Shown here in pieces: positions 1-7,062 of a stretch of 12,130 nucleotides of DNA. The position numbers and the translations under genes are program-made. The DNA is taken from NCBI GenBank assembly GCA_009602725.1, contig WELB01000023.1, positions 488,225 through 500,354 on the forward strand, given 5' to 3'. The notes beneath the pieces were generated by a model. That model ran no database searches and was not told the origin of the DNA. It was given only the letters and a program-made list of their open reading frames with translations. The first letter of the stretch is position 1. Each line of letters begins with the position of its first letter. The DNA is from Spirogloea muscicola. Taxonomy: Eukaryota; Streptophyta; Zygnematophyceae; Spirogloeales; Spirogloeaceae.

Positions 1-19
1 CCTCGGCGGCGGCGCGGGC

Positions 20-484
20 ATGGCCTGGCGGGCCCTGTCCGTCAGGCCCGGCGCCCGCTGCAGCATCGCGGGCCCGGTCGTCCCGCGCGCCGCGCCAGGC
101 CACGCCACCGCGGAGGCGCGGACCTGCCGCCGCTGCAAGCAGGTCTTCGACGCAGCGCAGTCAGCGAGTCCGTGCAGGTGGGGCGCCGGCCTCGCGCGTC
201 GCCGAGCTGCCGTTCAGCTGTTATCGAAGCGGCGACTCAAGCGATGGTCTCCGGCCCCGCATGGCCTCAGGTACCACCCGGCGCTGTACACGGGCGGCGA
301 GCGGGGCAAGGCCACGGGCTTCGTGCGGGCCAGCGCGGCGCCCGAGGACCAGCTCAGCGCCGTGCTGCCGGGGGGCCCCGGCCTGCTTCGCTTCTGGGAC
401 TGCTGCGGTGCCGCGGAGCCTGATGCATTGGGCTGCTGCATTGGGTCGCATGTCACGTACGACAGTACCACCGATGGCCAGTGA
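20..484 (+). CDS. CHORD-like Cys/His zinc-binding protein, two exons
   Basis: Proposed exons are 20-177 and 271-484. The intron (178-270) runs from gtgggg to ctcag, splits an Arg codon in phase 2, and is 93 bases long without a stop, so its retention would keep the frame. The spliced product is about 123 residues. A Cys-x2-Cys pair (C36, C39) is followed by VFD, then CRYHP (C52, H55), a basic/acidic middle, RFWDCCG (C97, C98), a GCC pair (C108, C109) and H113 in SHVTYD. This order of Cys and His resembles the zinc-binding CHORD module, but the spacing between H55 and WDCC is longer than in the classical domain, so I call it CHORD-like only. The first 35 residues are rich in Arg, Ala and Pro. 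They could be a targeting peptide or misread upstream sequence, because the frame stays open to the contig edge. Function is unknown. Converges with the HAD gene. Confidence 0.55.
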   Translation: MAWRALSVRPGARCSIAGPVVPRAAPGHATAEARTCRRCKQVFDAAQSASPCRWGAGLARRRAAVQLLSKRRLKRWSPAPHGLRYHPALYTGGERGKATGFVRASAAPEDQLSAVLPGGPGLLRFWDCCGAAEPDALGCCIGSHVTYDSTTDGQ

Positions 485-999
485 TGGCCCAGACCACTGT
501 CCTGCAACCACCAGCGGCTCTGGTACGAGCGCGGGGTACATCAGGTGGACGTGTGTCGACCAACAGATCCACCGACTGTTCGAGCGTCTAGTATGGCCTC
601 TTTGCTGCTTGAAAGGGCTGACACTGCATTGCACGACCAAGAGCACACAAGAAGAGACAGCAGCATCTGCATGCACTGCATGTTTGCTACGCTTCACAGG
701 GCCAAGAAGGCAGGGTGTCAAATCATCGCCATCTCTTCTGAGAGGCTTGACAGCATCTTTCAAGAACTGAGTGTCACCATAGGTACCTGAGTGACAATAT
801 AGGTAATGAGCTGGTACAAAAGATGACACTGTCCCTGGGTGGAAAGGGAGTCAGGGATGTGACAGTGAGGCAGGCTGGCGCTAACAAGTATAATGTCGAC
901 GTCGGTCAAGAGGGGCTATGCCTTTGACAGAACTGTATAAATCTGCACAAGTAAACATATCATAACAGCAGCTAGTGGGGCTGGAATGGGAGTAGTCTA
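485..999. other. Convergent intergenic stretch with no recognised gene
   Basis: This lies between the 3' ends of the CHORD-like gene and the HAD gene. Open frames here (for example 545-790 +) show no motif I recognise and no paired splice sites. It probably holds the two 3' untranslated regions. The only structure I see is a pair of 20-base imperfect direct repeats at 767-806. Confidence 0.5.
767..806. repeat. Two 20-base imperfect tandem repeats
   Basis: Positions 767-786 and 787-806 both begin CTGAGTG and end ATAGGTA plus one base, with a few differences between them. They lie outside coding sequence, probably in a 3' untranslated region. Confidence 0.6.
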
Positions 1000-3543
1000 T
1001 CAGGCGCAAACCTTACAGCTTCCCACCATCGACTGATCAATTGATACAGTCTCATGAGACGCATCCCACAGGTGGGGAACAGCCTCCTGCAGATTGTGGA
1101 TGCTGTGCACTGCATAATCTGCAGCTTCTATCTTCTTTGACACGCCCACCTGCACATTCAATAATAGAGTTATGAAGCTGCAGACGTACTTCAATGCACG
1201 GTGCTAACCACCAGTCACTTTGAATCATGCGTGCACCAGTACACTCGTCAACAGATGCCAATCAAAACGTTGAGTGAGCAATGGCAAGGGCAGCAACCAT
1301 GTGAGCACTTTAACGCTTACCAAAACTGTGTGGATGCCTGCGGCCTTTGCAGCAGCTATGTTACGATGGCTGTCATCCAAGAACATCTGCAGAAGGACGC
1401 TTGAGCATCAAAATTTCGCGTGCTTATGTGATAGGCGTGCTTATGTAATAGCAAATATGGGCTAGTCTCCACATGATCATACTGGTAACAGGTTGATATG
1501 ATCTCGTGGCAATGAAGCACGCAGACATAAACCTGCAACAAGCAAGCCCTACCGTCTGGTGTGGAGTAGAATTTGCAAGCTGGAGAGCAAGACGGAATGC
1601 TTCTGCATCTGGCTTGCAAATGATTCTGACTGTGCTTGAGCCTTCAGCAGGGACGCTCTGTTCATAATGCTGGAACACTTTCTGCTTCACCCTGACTTGC
1701 TGCTGTCTTATACGTCGAGGCCACACCTGTACCTTCTGGGGTGACAAGGCTGGCAGCGGCAGTGATCTGCTCAGTGTTGTGATTGTACAACGTCTGAAAG
1801 GAAATAATTGCTTCAAAAAGATCCTCCACACCCAGGAGTCTTAGCACTTTCATTGCATGTGGGTGGTCAGCATTGGTGAAGATCTGCAAGGCAGGAAAGA
1901 GAAACAGTGAGGTACTTCCAAACTGCTAATATAAGATGCGAACTGACCAATGCCGCTTGTCTTCTGATGTAATCTCAAACCGTCATAGAAGGAAGGACAT
2001 GTCAAGCCCCTTGTGAGTGGCTGGGGCAAGCAACTACACATCCAGGCAGCAGCAAGTAAAGAATAGGAGCAGCTTGCACATTAAGCAAGAGCTTGCACAT
2101 CAAGCAAGAGTTGAAAAGCATGGGATCTGCTTCAGGCGCAGAGCCAATGGACTTCAGCAACCTCCAACTGGCAGTGAGGAGTAAGGAAAATGGGTGACGT
2201 CCACAGTCATTTTTGAGGGCGAGTAAGTGAAGCTGGGGCACTGTAGGGCAAGAACATTGGTAGAATTCTTACCAAGCGCCGTTGCTTCATGCTGAGGAGG
2301 AGGGTACGAAGACTAGGATCTGGGCGCAAGACTTCATACGGGAGACGGCCGTGCACAAAACTGAGAGCAAGGTCTCAACTGATATGTCACAATCTGTAAT
2401 ACTGTTGTGTCAAATTCTTGGACTTGACTTCTGTACTTCTTGGCAATAAGACACGTGTATGACATTTATACGTGCTTTCTACAGCAACTATTCAAAAGGC
2501 ACCTTTTCAAGGACTTCTCTAACAACAACGTTGACAACGACAAGCTCAGTAACACATGTAATGGGCCCGCCTCACAGTTGACCCTATACATGATTGAGCA
2601 TTGCGGTGTGCATCACATGAACCAAGAGAGCACAGCAATTTCTGGCTCCAACCCTCTCTGATTTGGTCATCTTTGACCCTGAGTCGTGAACTAGAAGGAT
2701 TGTTCATGACAGATATGCTTACTAATTTGGCACAACAGAGACAAGCAGACGATCTACAGCATCAATGAGAGCAGTCACCTGTGCCAATGGTCATAGTCCA
2801 GATCATAACCCAGCGCCTGCAGGACGATATCATGCATAATTACTGGGCAAGGAAAGATCAGATGGCCTGCACACGAGCTTTGTCATTATAATAGGCTTCT
2901 CTTCTCTTGCAGGGTGGCCTAAGAAGTAATCCTATTATGGAAGCTCATCCATGTTGCCAAACCTGAAGTCCAGCCAAGGTCGTGCCATGCTTGATGTAGA
3001 GCTGCTTGCTTACTTCCTCCACGTTGTGGCGCGAAAAGGAGAGATGCTCGATCATATACTCTGAAAAGCAGTGCTATACCCCTTCAGCAACTGCAGTCCT
3101 GTCAAAGAGGACTAGCTGCATAATAAGGCACCCATTACACATGATGGTCTCTTACGGCGTGCCAGAGGAAACCAATACCTGTTGGTGCTGTGTACTTCCT
3201 TCGAAGTATTACATAATGGGCATACAGTTTTGAATTGCATTGTCGTCGAGCTTTTCATGAGTTATAAGCATCTACCTAAGGGTTGCATGATCACCTTGTA
3301 TGTTTCTGGCACATGCCTCTGCTAAACCAGAGCTGAGTGGGTACAATGTGTCGTCCAAGTCTGCAATGATCAGTATGACACTGGCATTGGTGCAAGAGGG
3401 TCGATGCCAAAGTTGAGAACTAATATTGAAGTCAGCACACAACAAGCACTGTGCGTAAGCAAGGTCTCACCAAAGAGCAGGGTGTCAATCTGAGCTTGAC
3501 ATGACGCAGAGTCCTCGCAGTTCTTTGGATTGGTTGACGACAT
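1000..3543 (-). CDS. HAD-family pyrimidine 5'-nucleotidase-like hydrolase, nine exons
   Basis: Exons in transcript order: 3543-3471, 3360-3295, 3060-2963, 2816-2779, 2360-2273, 1883-1733, 1629-1553, 1386-1321, 1149-1000. All introns are GT-AG and all phases agree, giving 268 residues. HAD motif I is DLDDTLYPLSSG (nucleophile D25, D27), assembled across intron 1. Motif II is IFTNADH (T124), motif III is the Lys of ICKPDAEAF (K177), and motif IV is MFLDDS (D201, D202). The segment LYIKHGTTLAGL and the tail ADYAVHSIHNLQEAVPHLW are typical of the plant and fungal SDT1/PHM8 branch, whose members remove phosphate from pyrimidine nucleoside monophosphates. That substrate is inferred from the family. 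I chose the ATG at 3543; an in-frame ATG at 3615 would add a hydrophobic leader unusual for this normally soluble enzyme. Length fits the family. Confidence 0.88.
2071..2108. repeat. Two-copy 19-base tandem repeat in HAD intron 5
   Basis: Positions 2071-2089 and 2090-2108 are identical except for one base (AGCTTGCACAT, then T or C, then AAGCAAG). They sit inside the 389-base intron 1884-2272 and look like a minisatellite seed. Confidence 0.75.
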
Positions 3544-3883
3544 TTGAAGAGAAAGACCAACTTGTAGCAGGACGAGGATTGTAAACAGCATGCTGTTCGT
3601 GTAGAGTTCATGCACCCATCACTTTCCAGAGTCCCTGCAGAAGGCCTGCCTCTCCATGTTTGAGAAAGATCCTTGTTAAACTTGGACAATACTACACAAT
3701 AGCAGGGGCGAGCATAAGGCAATGACAATGGCGACGACATGGTAAACCCTGCCGTCAATTGAGGCAAATACACAGTGAGATGTCTACATGCTGCATGTCT
3801 TGCTGATCACCACGATATCCTTTTGTGTGAGAAGAATCACCAGGGGGGGCTGCCAAGAAGCTCCAAATTGAGCGAGGCGTCTG
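3544..3883. promoter_or_regulatory. Divergent spacer, probable two-way promoter
   Basis: These 340 bases separate the proposed HAD start (3543, minus strand) from the ATG of the first exon at 3884 on the plus strand. By arrangement it should contain both promoters. I see no convincing TATA box or other named site. If the HAD gene starts at 3615 instead, the spacer is 268 bases. Confidence 0.4.
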
Positions 3884-3967
3884 ATGGAAGAGTACGATCG
3901 GTCTTCGTCACAGGATCGCCAGCTGATGGCAACGAGGGGCTACGGAGTCGGCGGGCCCTTTCAGGAG
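3884..3967 (+). CDS. Candidate first exon of an unrecognised gene
   Basis: An ATG at 3884 opens 28 codons: MEEYDRSSSQD, then RQLMATRGYGVGGPFQE. They end exactly at a strong donor (GAG followed by gtgagt, 3968). An in-frame TGA about 15 bases upstream makes this the first usable ATG. The peptide is polar and begins acidic. I do not recognise it, and no continuing exon is evident downstream, where the sequence becomes very GC-rich and then repetitive. It may be a real 5' exon whose gene is broken by the repeat region, or a chance ORF beside a chance donor. Confidence 0.35.
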
Positions 3968-4430
3968 GTGAGTAAGTGTGCTCGAGGTGCAGCTCGCGGC
4001 CGCCTCACAGCCGCAAAGGCTGCCGCCTGCGCGGCGCCTGCGGCTGGCTTCCGCGCGCGGCGCGCAGCTCGTCCGCCATGACGGCGTCGCCAGCGTCAAG
4101 GCGGCGCAGCGGGCGTCGGCTCCGGGGGCCTGGCGGGCGCGCCGGGGGGGGTTGCCGTCGCCAGTTGAGGTGCCGACGTGCCGGGGGAAGCCGGGGGAGG
4201 CCAGCGCGGCCCGTCTCGCGAGCGCGGTAATTCGCCGTCGTTGATTGGGAGAGCTCCCAATGGCCCTGCGACGGTGGGACAGCGGCTGCGGAGGGTCCCC
4301 CCGCGGGGGAGGGCCTTCTTGTCATAGTGGTGGGAACATTCGGGGTATAGGGAATCCCCGCACGGCATCTTCATCGGACGGACCGCCCCCAGGGGGGGCG
4401 CCTCGGACGGCGCGGAGGGCCCGCACTCCG
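3968..4430. other. GC-rich block without a recognised gene
   Basis: Very GC-rich, with long G runs on the plus strand (eight G near 4145-4152, five-G runs near 4126, 4183 and 4193). Overlapping open frames on both strands translate to Arg/Ala/Gly/Pro-rich protein with no motif, which is what GC-rich non-coding sequence gives. It could be a large first intron or leader of the 3884 exon. Confidence 0.45.
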
Positions 4431-4478
4431 CAGAAAGGGCTCGCCCATTGAGGATAGGGGCTGGACAAGCCAGCCCAA
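4431..4478 (+). repeat. Hairpin repeat, copy 1
   Basis: The core at 4458-4476 is GGGCTGG, five bases, CCAGCCC: a perfect 7-base stem. It is preceded by AGGGCTCGCCCATTGAGGAT, nearly the same as in copy 2. The two copies are about 174 bases apart in the same orientation, which suggests a local duplication. Confidence 0.7.
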
Positions 4479-4604
4479 AAAGCTCCGCTCCAAAGACTGA
4501 CTCGTGGTTACTGAGCGGGCCAGCTTAGCAGCAGGTGATGTGCAGGCGATGCAGGGCGGTGCACGGTGCTCGGTCGAGCGTTGGGCGCCGTGCCATAAAG
4601 GCAG

Positions 4605-4653
4605 GAGGAAGGGCTCGCACAGTGAGGATAGGGGCTGGATAAAGCCAGCCCAA
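4605..4653 (+). repeat. Hairpin repeat, copy 2
   Basis: The core at 4632-4651 is GGGCTGG, six bases, CCAGCCC. The flank AGGGCTCGCACAGTGAGGAT matches copy 1 at most positions. It lies in the left arm of the foldback, where it may be an insertion, because the right arm has no counterpart. Confidence 0.7.
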
Positions 4654-4977
4654 CAAACGATGAACAAAGGACGGCCATTAAGGCAGGGGCATAGGCACCA
4701 GGAGTTGCGGACGCTGAAGAGCCCAACTCCGAGAGGACTGGCTTTGACCAGCATGTGAACTGGAGCGCATTCGGCATGCAAGCCCGTGGACTACCATCTT
4801 GGAAACATTCTCTCAGGCTGGTTGGGCTTGTGGTGCTTGACTCAGCGCCACATGCGTGGTTGTAAGGTTGCAGATATTGCATCTTGCGAATCTTCTCCAA
4901 GTAAAATGAGTCCTATTTCCAAGTCTGAGTGCTCTGGCTTGGCCGATGCTAAGAGTTTGCGAGTATCAAGGCAAACG

Positions 4978-5021
4978 CCAGAGCACTCGAACTCGGTTCG
5001 GCCAAAGCCAGAGCACTCGGA
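4978..5021. repeat. Short direct repeats at the foldback tip
   Basis: GCCAGAGCACTCG occurs twice about 31 bases apart (starting near 4978 and 5009). The reverse complement GAGTGCTCTGGC lies at about 4926. The tip could therefore fold into two alternative hairpins. Confidence 0.6.
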
Positions 5022-5320
5022 CTTGGAGGGAAAGGACCGATCTTACTCAATTCAAGCTCTGCAAGGGGCAATAAGTTCATCCTTTAGAACTACGCAAGTG
5101 GCGCTGAGTCACGCACCACAAGCCTAACCAGCCTCTGAGAGACTGTTCAAAGAACATTTGTCCAAGTAAATACGAGCTTGCCTTCAATTTGCGCCGGTCA
5201 TCACAGTGGTCAAACAGAGTACTGTCGGGGTTGGTTGGAATCCTTTGGCGTCTGGACCTCCTGGTGCCTATGGCCGTGCCTTCGTGGCTTGGCGCGCAAC
5301 GCTCCACCAACGCCTGCATG

Positions 5321-5639
5321 CAACGGCGCGGCGGCTCGCTGGTGACTCCAGGCCACATCCATACCGAGGAAGAGACTGGACCGAGTGAAGTACTTGGTCC
5401 CGTGAGCTTACGTTTTATCCTTCAGTTTTAGTACAGCCCATCCGCTCCTTCATGCTCGGTCACCCCAAGAATCACTACTCGTGTTTGGATGAGCAGTCCT
5501 CTGACCATCTACCTCCCCTGATCTCAACGGCCAATGTGGCCACAAATAATTCAAAGGATAGTAAGCTCTTCCAAAGGGGGCGAGGGCTGTGAAAAGCCAG
5601 CCCAAATACCATGGACAAGGTGCAGTCTGCCAAAAGGTG
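5321..5639. other. No recognised gene; third hairpin copy at its end
   Basis: I found no motif-bearing frame in this stretch. A diverged third copy of the hairpin repeat lies at 5584-5603, with one stem mismatch. Its downstream flank (AAGCCAGCCCAAATACCATG) resembles that of copy 2. Confidence 0.45.
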
Positions 5640-6516
5640 CTAAAGCCCCACAGCTATGCAAGTGACTACAGCATATGGGAGCTTAGTGACCCCGAGTCAG
5701 CGCCCGCAAGTCCGAGTGACTTGCAGCTGGAAATGAGTTACCCTGACGAATTTCAGAAGTAGCAGCTAAAGCGCGGGCAACCTGCAAGTGTACCTCATGA
5801 GCCTGGGAGCGCTGACAGAAAATGGAGAGCTGCATGCGGAACTCCTCGACAAGCAACCAGGCAGTGTTGAAGCCGGGCAGCTCGCCGTGCTGTCCCTGCC
5901 AACTTCTAATGTCTACCTACCATCATCCGACGCTGCCTGGCTGACCCGCTACATATTGTTAATGTGGTTTGCAACCCTCCTAGCTAGACTCAGGCTTTTC
6001 TGCTCCTGTGGGCTGCTTCTCTCTGAGCAACACCGGCGGCAGGATGGTTTAAGCACTTGGGGCCATTCATGGCATGGGCAGAGTGCGAACATACTGTGAT
6101 CAAAGCTGGCCTGAAGGGGCCGTGCTCGCAACTCCGTTCAAAGCAGACCTAGTTGTAACCCCGCCTGGCATATCCGCATGAGCAGCAACCTGACTTTCCT
6201 TGGTCAGATTGACATGAATAAACCTTCGACGAACTTTGCACGACACCCAATCTTCAGTGGCAGCCCCCATGCCAAGGGAGTTTGCATGCTCTTTGACTGT
6301 CAGGGTGACAGGCATGGAATGCTAGTGCTGCTAGATTTATAAAAGAACAACCAGAGTCCCCCTTACTCTGATCCTGTACAAATTTGGGGGAGCACAAACA
6401 ATGGGACGCGCATCACGCACGTGCACCAGCTGACCACGACGCCCTACCAAGTGATGTGGACCGTAGGCAGTGGTGATTCGACAAGCCTTGAGCTGCAACT
6501 TGCCCCGTCAGACTGA
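5640..6516 (+). pseudogene. Open segments of an unrecognised, possibly degraded gene
   Basis: Several plus-strand segments look protein-coding in composition but do not join into one clean frame. 5640-5762 gives SYASDYSIWELSDPESAPAS and ends EMSYPDEFQK before TAG. 5773-5957 is shifted by one frame and gives GNLQVYLMSLGALTENGEL, then QLAVLSLPTSNVYLPSSDAA. 6106-6181 gives WPEGAVLATPFKADLVVTPP. 6218-6325 gives APMPREFACSLTVRVTGME. 6370-6516 gives DPVQIWGSTNNGTRITHVHQ, then PYQVMWTVGSGDSTSLELQL, and ends at TGA 6514-6516. The alternating polar/hydrophobic pattern suggests beta-sandwich domains. I do not recognise the family. The gap between the first two segments is too short for an ordinary intron, hence the suspicion of a frameshift, though a different exon choice or an assembly error would also explain it. 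Confidence 0.35.
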
Positions 6517-6708
6517 CTGCGGTGCAACCTCTCTTGTGGCCGCCACTGTCTCCTCGTGAGGCTTCAGGACGACTGCCGCAGGCAGCCAGATCTCAACACG
6601 CGTGCCGCCGAAACCAGCAGGCGCATCCAGCAGGTGCGGCGATTGCACCCGCATCACACCCCCCAGGACCTCCACGGTGTTACGGGCGATGCTGAGCCCG
6701 TTCAAAGC
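6508..6708 (-). CDS. Orphan C-terminal piece of a histidine-kinase-type ATPase domain
   Basis: A likely last exon starts after a tgcag acceptor (6711-6709) and runs 66 codons to TGA (6510-6508). It reads ALNGLSIARNTVEVLGG, then VMRVQSP, an insert, and GGTRVEIWLPA. This matches the end of the HATPase_c fold of two-component sensor kinases: the G2-box helix (normally GxGLGLSIxRxxVxxxGG), the strand RVxS, and the last motif GTxxxxxLP. No N-box or DxGxG box is visible on the minus strand between here and the SKA2 gene, and upstream exons would have to run antisense through SKA2. It is therefore probably the 3' remnant of a broken or rearranged kinase gene. The frame stays open up to 6987, but that part is low-complexity. 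Its stop lies inside the end of the plus-strand segment 6370-6516. Confidence 0.5.
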   Translation of the reverse strand, partial: ALNGLSIARNTVEVLGGVMRVQSPHLLDAPAGFGGTRVEIWLPAAVVLKPHEETVAATREVAPQSV

Positions 6709-6954
6709 CTGCACGCATCCTTCCGCCGTGCTTGCCTGCAAGCCACGCACCCCTCCCCCATGCTTGGGCTCGCCGCCGCCGCCGGAGTAGCAGCTGCTGC
6801 CGGGGCGGCACGGCCATCGCAGGGAGTCGAAGGATTGAGCACATTCCCCCCACTGTTGGCTTGACGGCGGCTGTCCCGCGCTGCCGCCGCGCCGTTTGGG
6901 TTCCCGCCCGGGGGGCGGCCTCGCATTCTTCCCGCCCGCCCCCCCGCCGGCGAG

Positions 6955-6978
6955 ATTCAAAACGGATATGGCGGGAAA
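6955..6978 (+). promoter_or_regulatory. E2F-like site with adjacent AACGG and TTCAAA motifs
   Basis: GGCGGGAAA at 6970-6978 is the reverse complement of TTTCCCGCC, a perfect E2F/DP consensus. Just upstream are AACGG (6961-6965), the core of the plant mitosis-specific activator element bound by three-repeat MYB proteins, and TTCAAA (6955-6960), the complement of the CHR motif TTTGAA known from animal G2/M genes. They lie 85-108 bases before the SKA2 ATG, suitable for a cell-cycle promoter. Binding is inferred from motif match only. Confidence 0.5.
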
Positions 6979-7021
6979 CCCCGCCACTCCCTCCCGCCCG
7001 CACCGCTGCCGGCACCGCCAA

Positions 7022-7023
<2 letters not shown>

Positions 7024-7053
<30 letters not shown>
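7024..7053 (+). repeat. (GGC)10 triplet tract before the SKA2 start
   Basis: Ten perfect GGC units end nine bases before the ATG at 7063, so the tract is probably in the 5' untranslated leader. Such tracts vary in length and form strong RNA structure. Confidence 0.85.
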
Positions 7054-7057
<4 letters not shown>

Positions 7058-7062
7058 GCGCC

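Larger units (their letters stand above)
4560..5320. mobile_element. Foldback element: large imperfect inverted repeat
   Basis: Three nested arm pairs share a centre near 4975. About 4810-4852 pairs with 5099-5142 (both contain GGCTTGTGGTGC and GACTCAGCGCCAC read outward to inward). About 4919-4944 pairs with 5003-5028 (GAGTGCTCTGGCTT). About 4688-4704 pairs with 5258-5274 (GGCATAGGCACCAGGAG, one mismatch). A further outer pair, 4576-4589 with 5291-5304, is displaced by an extra block on the left that contains hairpin copy 2. The arms encode mirrored peptides (GWLGLWCLTQRH against GWLGLWCVTQRH) only because they are inverted copies. No transposase is seen. It resembles a foldback or MITE-like non-autonomous element, but I could not define clean ends or a target-site duplication. 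Confidence 0.65.
6709..7062. promoter_or_regulatory. SKA2 promoter and leader region
   Basis: GC-rich sequence upstream of the SKA2 start. It holds an E2F-like site and an AACGG core (6955-6978) and a GGC triplet tract just before the ATG. The minus-strand frame crossing it is Gly/Pro/Arg-rich without motifs, and I do not call it a gene. Confidence 0.5.

Noticed and set aside
221-829. 202-codon minus-strand open frame
   Set aside because: It is antisense to the CHORD-like exon 2 and has no recognisable motif. The plus-strand reading has a coherent Cys/His pattern and splice sites.
1013-1017. TGTAA on the minus strand near the HAD 3' end
   Set aside because: It lies inside the coding sequence just before the stop codon, so it is unlikely to be the poly(A) signal.
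2963-3060. Apparent frameshift in HAD exon 3
   Set aside because: On first reading the frame seemed to break. Re-reading the reverse complement base by base showed I had dropped two bases, and the exon is 98 bases and fully in frame.
3544-3615. Upstream HAD start giving a hydrophobic leader
   Set aside because: An in-frame ATG at 3615 would add 24 residues (MHELYTNSMLFTILVLLQVG and on). The family is normally soluble and the leader looks like untranslated sequence, so I kept 3543 but cannot exclude it.
4005-4080. Minus-strand short frame starting MADELRAARG
   Set aside because: It has a plausible-looking start but only about 25 codons, no donor with a clear partner exon, and lies in the GC-rich block.
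4371-5358. Open frames of 80-136 codons on both strands
   Set aside because: They fall within the foldback and hairpin repeats. Mirrored peptides on opposite strands come from the inverted arms, not from conserved genes.
4431-5603. CRISPR array from the hairpin repeats
   Set aside because: Only three copies, irregular spacing (about 174 and 950 bases), diverged flanks and a eukaryotic context.
6338-6345. TATAAAAG as a TATA box
   Set aside because: It is a perfect motif, but it lies inside the broken-gene segment, and the first ATG after it opens only ten codons.
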